64,000 bases of DNA, taken from positions 11,824 to 75,823 of the forward strand of contig CAJTOR010000017.1 of assembly GCA_910577675.1 (NCBI GenBank), written 5' to 3'. The stretch comes from an uncultured Lachnospiraceae bacterium (GTDB lineage: Bacteria; Bacillota; Clostridia; Lachnospirales; Lachnospiraceae). Position 1 is the stretch's first letter, and every line of letters begins with the position of its first letter. This document shows, piece after piece, positions 54,108 to 61,607 of the stretch. A program made the position numbers and the translations under genes. The notes under the pieces were generated by a model that worked only from the letters and a program-made list of their open reading frames with translations, was not told the origin of the DNA and did not search any database.

Positions 54108-54785
54108 TCAGCTTTCATATTTTCGACAAAGTTCAATTATATTAAGATACTCTTCAATATCATTTTCCTGCGTATTTATTCTCTTTAAATACTGTCTTGC
54201 CAAATCCCCTTCACACTGCTTAATAAGAAAATAAGTTCTTGCTATATCATACAACACCGGACCACAGCATACATTCATAAAATCAATCACTACAGGCGTT
54301 TTATCCGGCATTACTAATATATTGCCAGGATGAAAATCCCCGTGTAAAAGACAATCACCATCAGGCAGCCCCATGATTTTATGAAACATCATTTGATTGT
54401 TTACTTTTTTGCCCTTTAACATAGCAATTAAATATTCTTTATATGACAATATATTTCCAGAACAATGTGCAAGAATATTCAGATGCACAGCTACAAACAT
54501 ATCTAAATATTTATCCAGAGGTTCTTCGTGTTCGGTCATAATAATATTAAGCAGAGTCTTTCCTTCAATTTTTTCATAGACAATACCCTCACGCCTTCCT
54601 ATTGTAACTATTTGAAAGGGTTTGGGAATATTAATTTTATTCCTATACATTTCCTTAGCATTCTCAAACTCCAAATGTATATATTCATGCGGGTATCCTT
54701 CAAAGAAAAGTTTACAAACTTTCGCAGTTTCATATTCAAAAACTTCTGCGGTATTCCCCTTTCCAAGTAATTCCATCCTCTGCAT
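54108..54785 (-). CDS. Aminoglycoside-phosphotransferase-like kinase
   Basis: A 225-residue kinase-fold protein of the APH family. The N-terminal loop is LLGKGNTAEVFEYE with Lys in VCKLFF. The catalytic loop LLHGDFHPGNILV and the metal Asp in PVVIDFMNVC are intact. The length fits the TIGR02172-type group. The role may be phosphorylation of a small molecule or antibiotic, but resistance is not implied by sequence alone. It sits in the accessory gene run between an unknown gene and GNAT. Confidence 0.83.
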   Translation of the reverse strand: MQRMELLGKGNTAEVFEYETAKVCKLFFEGYPHEYIHLEFENAKEMYRNKINIPKPFQIVTIGRREGIVYEKIEGKTLLNIIMTEHEEPLDKYLDMFVAVHLNILAHCSGNILSYKEYLIAMLKGKKVNNQMMFHKIMGLPDGDCLLHGDFHPGNILVMPDKTPVVIDFMNVCCGPVLYDIARTYFLIKQCEGDLARQYLKRINTQENDIEEYLNIIELCRKYES

Positions 54786-54855
54786 AAAATTATCCTCACA
54801 ACTCCTAATCTTATATATTTGATTATAAAATCCTTATCTGCCCCTCCCGCCGAAA

Positions 54856-55272
54856 TCATAAATATTCACCGTTTTGATAGTCCTCATAATCACTAAAGGC
54901 ATCTTCCTCGTCATTATCCAGCAAATACATCAGGCAATTTTCAATAATTGTAACCCAAGTAAGCAGACTTTCCGTTTGTTCCCCCGTCAGAATATTGTTT
55001 CTTCCAAGCATTCCATATGGAGCCGCCCACTCCCTTGTCAGATGTACGATTGACACGATATCCGCTATCATATCCCTCTCAACCGCCGCATTATTAAATT
55101 CCTCTTTCAGTGCCCTTATGCATTCCATTACCTCAATAAAATTTTCCTCGCGAAGTTCACCGCAAAACGGTCTTAAACATCCTAAAAATCCATTTCCCCA
55201 TTTGGGATTGTGAATATCATTGTTCCTTCCAGAATGAAAGGATAACAATTTCCTTGCTTCATCTTTTTCCAT
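54856..55272 (-). CDS. Uncharacterised small acidic protein
   Basis: A 138-residue cytoplasmic protein that I do not recognise. The ATG at 55272 has AAAGGAGAAG. It is helical with the patterns NNDIHNPKWGNGFLGCLRPF and LTREWAAPYGMLGRN, and an acidic Asp/Glu C-terminal tail. It follows the FGE-like gene after 29 nt and is probably co-transcribed. Its size, acidity and position among immunity-like genes would fit an immunity protein, but this is speculative. Confidence 0.55.
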   Translation of the reverse strand: MEKDEARKLLSFHSGRNNDIHNPKWGNGFLGCLRPFCGELREENFIEVMECIRALKEEFNNAAVERDMIADIVSIVHLTREWAAPYGMLGRNNILTGEQTESLLTWVTIIENCLMYLLDNDEEDAFSDYEDYQNGEYL

Positions 55273-55301
55273 AATCTTCTCCTTTTTCAAACCAAAATTT
55301 T

Positions 55302-56255
55302 TTACGGCATCCGGATAATACGGCGATAACAATAATAATTTTTCGACAGTTCTTTATAACCTTTGTCAGCCGGCTCACGATAAAAGGCAGTATAGCAGGG
55401 GAGGACATGAATCGCCCCGTCCCCGCCGCAGAGAGAACATCCGCCGTCACCACCTTTTGTATATGCTACATTATCAATAATTTCACATTTATACGAATTA
55501 TACGCTATAAATAAACCAAACATATTGGGCTGTTCCAATAGCGGTTTCTCCTTAGGATTGCTGACCGAACCCACATTAAAAATTTCCTGCATCACATCGC
55601 CTAATGTATCACCCCAGCGGAATAATGTGCGTGTACCACCATTGCAGAGATACTCCCACTCATCTTCCGTCGCAAGCGTAAACATCCCTTCTTTTAAAGA
55701 AGAAACCGCATGTTCCAAAGACGGCGCATCCTTCTTGATATAACGGGTATCCACCTCCACAATCATATCGCCGATATCGGCTGTGCGAAACGGTGACAGG
55801 CATTTTTCCAGCTTTTTATTCCATCCCGACATAAAATCTTCCCAGTTCCCATAACCTCCCTCATTCATCTCCTCCTCTAAAGCTTCTAACTCCTCCGAAA
55901 ATTCCTCGCGCAAATCCCCTGCCTTCCTGCTTTTACCAGCCGACTCTGCCGCTGCAATCTGCTTAGAATAATCCTCCTTCATTTCTTCCATCTGATCTTT
56001 GTAATATTCATGACCCTGTTCAAATTCTTCCTTTAAGCCTTTAAGTATCCCTTCGCCCAAAGAACACTGTGAAACATCCCACCCAAGCGTAACATTTTTC
56101 ATTCCTGCTACATAAACAAACTGGGAACCCTCATATTCCAAAAGCCATGTCTGCCGTTCAATCCCGTTCATGCTTGTCCTGATCTCATTTAAAAATTTAA
56201 AATTTATTCCCAGCGCCTCAATGCGCGCACGAACTTCCGCCAATGATTCTGCCAT
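55302..56255 (-). CDS. Divergent formylglycine-generating-enzyme (SUMF1)-like protein
   Basis: A 317-residue protein. The C-terminal half carries FGE-like features: LATEDEWEYLCNGGTRTLFR, FRWGD, NMFGLFIAYNSYKCEI, GGDGGCSLCGGDGA and YCYRRIIRM. The N-terminal half has a charged coiled coil (about 80-140: EYYKDQMEEMKEDYSKQI). FGE enzymes convert Cys to formylglycine and many relatives are binding or scaffold proteins. The copper-binding cysteines cannot be confidently assigned, so catalysis is doubtful. There is no signal peptide. The start follows AAAGGAGAAG. Confidence 0.6.
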   Translation of the reverse strand: MAESLAEVRARIEALGINFKFLNEIRTSMNGIERQTWLLEYEGSQFVYVAGMKNVTLGWDVSQCSLGEGILKGLKEEFEQGHEYYKDQMEEMKEDYSKQIAAAESAGKSRKAGDLREEFSEELEALEEEMNEGGYGNWEDFMSGWNKKLEKCLSPFRTADIGDMIVEVDTRYIKKDAPSLEHAVSSLKEGMFTLATEDEWEYLCNGGTRTLFRWGDTLGDVMQEIFNVGSVSNPKEKPLLEQPNMFGLFIAYNSYKCEIIDNVAYTKGGDGGCSLCGGDGAIHVLPCYTAFYREPADKGYKELSKNYYCYRRIIRMP

Positions 56256-56361
56256 AATACTCTTCTCCTTTTAAAAGTCCTCCTTACCCGCCGCTTTTAT
56301 CTTTGCAGCCCAAAAGCGGGAAACTTGAAATAAACCGCACATCCCACTCAATTCCATAAAA

Positions 56362-56844
56362 TTACGGGGCACACAAATCCAAACTCATTAAAATAACTTC
56401 CTGAAATCCTAAAATGCGGGATTTAAAACCTTTCTTGTTCCTGCCATACTCAACAAACCCCGCCTTTTTATACATTGGCACCGCCCTTTTATTTTCCGCA
56501 ACAACATCAAGTTCAAGCTGCTCATATCCTGCGATTTTCGCACATTCAATACAGGCATCCAAGAGAGCTGTGCCAATTCCAAGCCCCCAGAACATTCTAT
56601 CGATACTGATCCCAAACCTCGCCCGGTGCCGCACCTTGTACTTTTCACCTATCGCTTCGATCCCTGCCGTGCCCACAACAGCATTTTCAACGAAAGCAAC
56701 GATCTCAATTTCATTGCCACTATCGGATTTTTTCGCAAGAAACTCACCCTCCTGCTCCTCATTATAAGTATTCTCTTCCGGGTAGGAAAGCAAATAATCC
56801 CCCTTAATAAGCCGACATTCCCCATTATATATCCAACCGCCCAA
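56362..56844 (-). CDS. GNAT acetyltransferase, probably N-terminally truncated
   Basis: A 160-residue open frame with a GNAT core: EIVAFVENAVVGTAGIEAIG, FGISIDRMFWGLGIGTALLD (acetyl-CoA loop LGIGTA) and VVAENKRAVPMYKKAGFVE. The only available start is a TTG at 56844 with no ribosome site, and a stop lies just upstream. Relatives have about 20-25 more residues at the N-terminus. It therefore looks truncated and may not be expressed. Confidence 0.6.
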   Translation of the reverse strand: MGGWIYNGECRLIKGDYLLSYPEENTYNEEQEGEFLAKKSDSGNEIEIVAFVENAVVGTAGIEAIGEKYKVRHRARFGISIDRMFWGLGIGTALLDACIECAKIAGYEQLELDVVAENKRAVPMYKKAGFVEYGRNKKGFKSRILGFQEVILMSLDLCAP

Positions 56845-56846
56845 AT

Positions 56847-56968
56847 CTATCTTACAAATTCTTCAAAGGACTTAACCCCCGATTTCAAAAACGACTGGGG
56901 AGTAACCTGCAATTTACCCCCGCCTCTTTAAACTTTGAAAAAATAATCTGCGCCTCATCTTCCATCAT
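56847..56968 (-). pseudogene. Frameshifted remnant after the Imm5-like gene
   Basis: A short frame starting at ATG 56968 (overlapping the Imm5-like stop) encodes MMEDEAQIIFSKFKEAGVN and ends at 56885. In another frame the sequence continues NLQVTPQSFLKSGVKSFEEF to a stop at 56847. The two join to a plausible protein end. It is probably the decayed end of a small gene; the family is not recognised. Confidence 0.35.
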
Positions 56969-58409
56969 TCCTGCCAGCGGCTTTAATACTTGTGATTTCC
57001 GCATACACCGGCTGTCCGTTTTCCATTGTGCATCGAAACCGGAATTCATTTGTAACCAGACTAAGTGTCCCGTCCTCATTTTTATGTACTTTTTCCGGAC
57101 TGTAACGCAGGTAATCCTCATATGGTCTTCCGTAAATGTAAAAAATTGGTAAATACTGTCTTACATCAAGCCCATACACTTTGTTTGCCTCGTCAACCCA
57201 TCCCGCATTACAAAGCCCGAGCGCTTCTTTGTTTGCCTCAATCGATGCAAGGTCAGAAAATTCCCTTCCATTAATTACAATTGAATTGCCCCAGACCTTA
57301 AAATATTTCTCCGTCTTTCTCTGCTCCAGTTCACCTAAAAGTTTTGCAAGTCTTCCCTCCCCCTTAATATACCGTTTGACGGCAGCCTTCACATTTTTAT
57401 ACACGTCCGACGGACAATAGATCCTTTCTTTTGGATGGTCGGGACAGCAAAACATTAAATCAAACTGGCAGATTGATAGTTGTGGTTCTTTTGCAGGGAA
57501 CGCATAATCATACCAGTCCAAACGGCGGTTTGCACCTGCGTGCGTCACCTGATACACCCTGTTCTTGCAGACAGGGCAGATTCCATAATCCTCATTCAGC
57601 CGCAGGAACATGGCATAATAATCGCTGACGCTTTTATCGGTTTCCTCCCTGTTTGCCGTAACTTTATAGTGATAAACATATTCCCCCAAATCCAAAAAAT
57701 CGACAAAACTTTCAAGCGTAACCTCTTCTGGAACCGGCTTTGGCGGATTCAGCTTTTCTTTAAATGCCCGGATATATTTGGGCGGAAAACGGTAATCTTC
57801 TATCCCCAAAAGCTTTGCCGCCTCCTCAAGATACCACGCCCAGAATTTCATTTCATAAACGGCACATTTCCCGTTATCTCCCTCAGCGTAAGCATCGCTG
57901 AAGGCAACGCATGCATTTTTTGCAGCATCCCAATCATAGGAATCCATCTCCTCTTCCGTCGTGTCAAGGCACCATGGTTCTAACTGTGCCTCATCCACCA
58001 GTGCCACAACCGCCCCATCCCACGCGGCAATCGCTGCCGAAGTGGCAATTTCCCCACTGTCGGCAAGTTCAGCGAGGTCGTTGAATGCATCCACCTCCAC
58101 ATCTAATTCCTGCACGGTAATTTTTCCGTCAAGGTAGGCAAGGCTCATTTTAATAAGCTTTTGCGGTCTCTTGTCAAGGGGATCATACTTGCTCCATACT
58201 GGCATAACCTTTTTGGCACAGGCAAGCGCAAGCAGCGCCCTCTTTTTCAACGGCTCCGTCAATGTCCTAGGAACGAAAGAATCCTCTTCACGCTCCTCAA
58301 GTGCCCCCATCGCCTGCCAGATTTTCCGGCGCGCCATAATATCAAGTTTTCCGCTCTCCGCAAGCAATTCCTGCGCTTTAATAATCGCTTTATATCCGTC
58401 ATCTTCCAT
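56955..58409 (-). CDS. Imm5-like protein with a cysteine-rich C-terminal region
   Basis: A 484-residue protein. The N-terminal 190 residues match the alpha-helical Imm5 immunity family by pattern (ARRKIWQAMGALEE, KKRALLALACAKKVMPVWSK, ALVDEAQLEP). The C-terminal part is unusual: ICPVCKNRVYQVTHAGANRR and CCPDHPKERIYC suggest a zinc site, then IKGEGRLAKLLGELEQRKTE. Imm5 proteins occur in polyimmunity loci that neutralise contact-dependent toxins. The fusion to a putative metal-binding region is not one I recognise. The ATG at 58409 is preferred over the upstream TTG at 58421; it lies 46 nt after the DUF5682-like gene. Confidence 0.6.
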   Translation of the reverse strand: MEDDGYKAIIKAQELLAESGKLDIMARRKIWQAMGALEEREEDSFVPRTLTEPLKKRALLALACAKKVMPVWSKYDPLDKRPQKLIKMSLAYLDGKITVQELDVEVDAFNDLAELADSGEIATSAAIAAWDGAVVALVDEAQLEPWCLDTTEEEMDSYDWDAAKNACVAFSDAYAEGDNGKCAVYEMKFWAWYLEEAAKLLGIEDYRFPPKYIRAFKEKLNPPKPVPEEVTLESFVDFLDLGEYVYHYKVTANREETDKSVSDYYAMFLRLNEDYGICPVCKNRVYQVTHAGANRRLDWYDYAFPAKEPQLSICQFDLMFCCPDHPKERIYCPSDVYKNVKAAVKRYIKGEGRLAKLLGELEQRKTEKYFKVWGNSIVINGREFSDLASIEANKEALGLCNAGWVDEANKVYGLDVRQYLPIFYIYGRPYEDYLRYSPEKVHKNEDGTLSLVTNEFRFRCTMENGQPVYAEITSIKAAGRNDGR

Positions 58410-58454
58410 AGAAACCCCCAAAAATTATCTTTCCCACTGCTATCTCCCGCCCGT

Positions 58455-60983
58455 TTACATTTCCCCAACTGCATATGCATCCAGTTCCTTCCCATATGCA
58501 TACCACTGCGGAAGTACCTCGGCGCGCTCCATAATATCCTCCCGCGTCATCCCATGTAAACCTGCTGCCTGTTTCGCGATCTTATCAATCTCCGCCGGAG
58601 TAAAATAAGCGAATGCCATGCGAAGCTGCGGCAGCAATTCCACAAATTCCTGCTCCCCAACCTGTTCAAAAAACGTATCCAGGATGCCAAGCAGCCGCCC
58701 GCCGATAAATATTAAATCCTTCGCCGTATAAAACAGACCGCGGAAAAAAACAGCCGTCTGCAAAAGCTGCTCCCTCGTCCCGGTCAGGTAGCCGATACAC
58801 GCCTGTTCCACCGCCCCGCTATCCTCCCTGCCGCAGCCGTACATAATCCCGTGGATACAGCCACTTAAACCCGCGTTGATATCCACCGTCTGCACAAGGC
58901 GCTCTAAGGCCTCATAATACGCGTCACGCTCCATCCGCATATCCTCGCCCCTGCCCGTTACCTGGTACAGCATCTTCAATATATCCATGCAGTCCGAAAG
59001 CCGCTCTTCCTTAACCTGTGCCATCGCGGGAAGCAATGTGGTCAATTTTTGAACAGCCGTATGTAAAAGCGCCAGAAAATCCATCTCCACAGCGTACAGA
59101 CCGCCAAGTTCATCCATCATCATCAGGGATTTCATCGCGTCCGCAATCGAATAAAAATCCGTATCCGCAACCACCAGTTCCTGCACGCGTTCATAAACCG
59201 CCGCAAGCTGCCCGGTAAGTCCCATCTCAAACACCTGTGTTAAAAGAGTTGCCGCCATTCCGGCATTCAGATCTTTTTTCAGCTCTTCCCCCACAAGACC
59301 CACCACCGCCTCCGCAATTGTTGCGCCATATACGGACACATCAATCAACGCGGAAACCACCTGCGTATTCCACTTGTACTTCCATATCTCCCGTATCAGG
59401 TTTTTATCCCGTTTTAGCTGGAGGTTCGGTCCTTTTAACCGCCTCGCAAACTCCGTTTTAAGAAAGGTCATGCGGTGGAAAAAACAACTTATCGCCCTGT
59501 GTTTCTTTTCCGAAAAAATTGATAAGGTTAGTTCCGTTTCAAGCGTGGAATGTGTTTTCAGCCGAAACGAAACACACTGCGCTTCAAAGTCCTGTACAAT
59601 CGGCGGCACATCCGCCATCTCACACAGTTTTCCAATCCCGCTGCCCGTCATCAGCCCGCGCAGTGTCCGCACAGGCATGTCCGAGGCAATATTATACTCT
59701 CCCTTAACATATGCGCAAAGCACCGCGTCCTGCAATTCATATGCCCCCGGCTGGTTTTTTGCGCGCAATTCACAAAGACCACGCGCCATCTGCCACGCAC
59801 AGATTTCATCAAAAGTGGAAAGACAGGCTTCCTTTGTGCGCACTTTCTTGCCTGTTTCCACAAGCAAATCGAGCACCGCTTTCGCGAATGGCTGTCCCTC
59901 CTCCCCGCAAAGACCATCCCAGACCCGCTGGTAAAAACCGGTGTACGGCATCCCGCTCGCATAACCGTTTAATGCGTCCGCCGCCTCCATTGAGTACGGC
60001 ATCAGATATACACTCTGATCCTTTTCAGGTATATTTCCATTTTTTCCCAATACTGATTTTCCCGCCCCGAGTTTTTCAGCCGCCTCTTCCGTTCCCTTCC
60101 AATTTTCACCAGATAAACGCTCCAACAGCCCCGGAGTGTGGAACCCACCGGTAATTACAAGGATTTTTGCCCGCTCACCACCTGCTTCTGCACTGTTTCC
60201 GGTCTTTTTACAATCCTTTGTATCATCCCCGTCTTCCGCCTTTTCCGCCTTTTTTGCAGACTTCTTCGCAGTCTTTGCAACAGCTTTCTGGCTTTGCCCG
60301 CTGTACTTCTGCACCCACTGCACAATCCGCGCCGCCATGTGCGCCTCCCTTGCCAAGCAGCCATCCTCCTGCATTATATCAGGAGGTGTATTCTCCCGCG
60401 CCAGCCTGCAATAGGTGAGCAGATTGGAAAACCATGTGCTGCAATCCTCCTTCAACCCCTCCAGCTCAAAATATTTCTCCCAGAATTCATCAAAACTGCG
60501 CAGACCTGTTTTCTCACACAGCCGCGCAATATACTCATTGCGCGAAAGGAGGTAATCATCATTATAATTGCTCTTTTCCTCCTCCTTTCTAAGCCCTTTT
60601 CCCTCTTTTGAAGCTGCGAGGATATCCCCGTAGGAAAGATCGATAAACGCCGCTGGAATCCCCCTTGCCGCCGCTTCCCTGACCGCCGCAAGTTCCGGTG
60701 AATACTCGAGGAACGGATAATAGCATTTATAATGTTCTTTTTCTTTTGAAATCTTCCCCGCCTTATCATGATATGCGTAATAGATAGCAAACGGTGCCTT
60801 CGTATCCTCATGTACCATCAGCGGAAGCAGCGCATTCGCATTGTCCGGTCCTTCCACAAGTACGGCGGTTGGCTCCCATTTTCGAATTATCCGCTGTATC
60901 TGCATCGAACACGCCGGGCTGTGGTGTCTGACCGGAAGCAGCATAATCTCAGCCCGCTCCTCATCCCGCAATATTGTTTCCAT
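58455..60983 (-). CDS. DUF5682-like protein (YehM-like)
   Basis: An 842-residue protein; the ATG at 60983 has GGAGG. The N-terminus reads IMLLPVRHHSPACSMQIQRI, followed by AVLVEGPDN and later ILVITGGFHTPGLLERL. This layout of His and Glu motifs recalls TIKI/EreA/ChaN-type metal-dependent folds (inference). A Lys/Ala-rich, low-complexity insert (about 235-280) interrupts that domain. The C-terminal half is helical with LIFIGGRLLGILDTFFEQVG and FAYFTPAEIDKIAKQAAG. E. coli YehM is the equivalent in the yehL-Q cluster. It has its own promoter and is the first gene of the - strand island. Confidence 0.78.
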   Translation of the reverse strand: METILRDEERAEIMLLPVRHHSPACSMQIQRIIRKWEPTAVLVEGPDNANALLPLMVHEDTKAPFAIYYAYHDKAGKISKEKEHYKCYYPFLEYSPELAAVREAAARGIPAAFIDLSYGDILAASKEGKGLRKEEEKSNYNDDYLLSRNEYIARLCEKTGLRSFDEFWEKYFELEGLKEDCSTWFSNLLTYCRLARENTPPDIMQEDGCLAREAHMAARIVQWVQKYSGQSQKAVAKTAKKSAKKAEKAEDGDDTKDCKKTGNSAEAGGERAKILVITGGFHTPGLLERLSGENWKGTEEAAEKLGAGKSVLGKNGNIPEKDQSVYLMPYSMEAADALNGYASGMPYTGFYQRVWDGLCGEEGQPFAKAVLDLLVETGKKVRTKEACLSTFDEICAWQMARGLCELRAKNQPGAYELQDAVLCAYVKGEYNIASDMPVRTLRGLMTGSGIGKLCEMADVPPIVQDFEAQCVSFRLKTHSTLETELTLSIFSEKKHRAISCFFHRMTFLKTEFARRLKGPNLQLKRDKNLIREIWKYKWNTQVVSALIDVSVYGATIAEAVVGLVGEELKKDLNAGMAATLLTQVFEMGLTGQLAAVYERVQELVVADTDFYSIADAMKSLMMMDELGGLYAVEMDFLALLHTAVQKLTTLLPAMAQVKEERLSDCMDILKMLYQVTGRGEDMRMERDAYYEALERLVQTVDINAGLSGCIHGIMYGCGREDSGAVEQACIGYLTGTREQLLQTAVFFRGLFYTAKDLIFIGGRLLGILDTFFEQVGEQEFVELLPQLRMAFAYFTPAEIDKIAKQAAGLHGMTREDIMERAEVLPQWYAYGKELDAYAVGEM

Positions 60984-61079
60984 TCCTCCATCCTCCCCGT
61001 CCACTTAAATTTATTCCCCCATACTGCCTCTTTTTCTCCTTATTGATCGCCCACTAAAGAAAAGAGATCGGATAATTAC

Positions 61080-61108
61080 ATAATATTTTTTATGTATAAT
61101 CACTCCAA
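61080..61108 (-). promoter_or_regulatory. Promoter for the DUF5682-like gene
   Basis: On the - strand, TTGGAG (61108-61103), 17 bases, TATTAT (61085-61080). The start near 61073 would give a 90-nt leader. It is the probable promoter of the whole - strand island. Confidence 0.5.
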
Positions 61109-61458
61109 AAATTTGGAAGCTTTGCACCCATTCCCTGATGCGCATTCGCCCTTTTTTTAATACCCCCCTTATCCTGCCTGTCAGGGCACATTAATATGCT
61201 TATTTTTTATTTCCTGTTTACAAATATATTATAATCTTGCGGGCAGGAAAAAACAAGCAGAAAATATGCATGTTTCCTGGTGTTTGGGCTGACTTTCCGC
61301 CTTATTCTTTCGTTTGCCTTACCACTCTAAATCTATCCTCCATGCAAAACAACAAAAAAGTCAAAGGAAACTATATCTCTATATTGCACTCTTATGTCAG
61401 ATGGGGCTTATCCCCGCCTTACAATTAATAGTTTTACTCCTTATAATAAAATTTCCTC
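61109..61458. other. Gene-free stretch with hairpin motif copy 2
   Basis: No gene is seen. AGATGGGGCTTATCCCC at 61399-61415 repeats the motif at 53680 and is followed by GCCTTACAATTAATA, similar to the flank there. The two copies share about 30 positions. This may be a small mobile or structured RNA remnant. Confidence 0.45.
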
Positions 61459-61489
61459 TTGACCTTTACGTTACGGAAAGGTGTATGAT
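61459..61489 (+). promoter_or_regulatory. MerR-type promoter with 19-bp spacer and operator palindrome
   Basis: TTGACC (61459-61464), 19 bases, TATGAT (61484-61489). The spacer region contains the near-perfect palindrome ACCTTTACG-TTA-CGGAAAGGT. Overlong 19-bp spacers with a central dyad are the hallmark of MerR-controlled promoters, so this gene is probably autoregulated. Confidence 0.8.
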
Positions 61490-61607
61490 AAATTCACAGG
61501 GAACCATAAACGGATGCCCGCACCTCAAACCAGATATTTTTTTCACAGCGATTCTATCTGGCGAAAGCAAACATTATGCACCCTGATATTTTTTCAAGGA
61601 GGAATTT

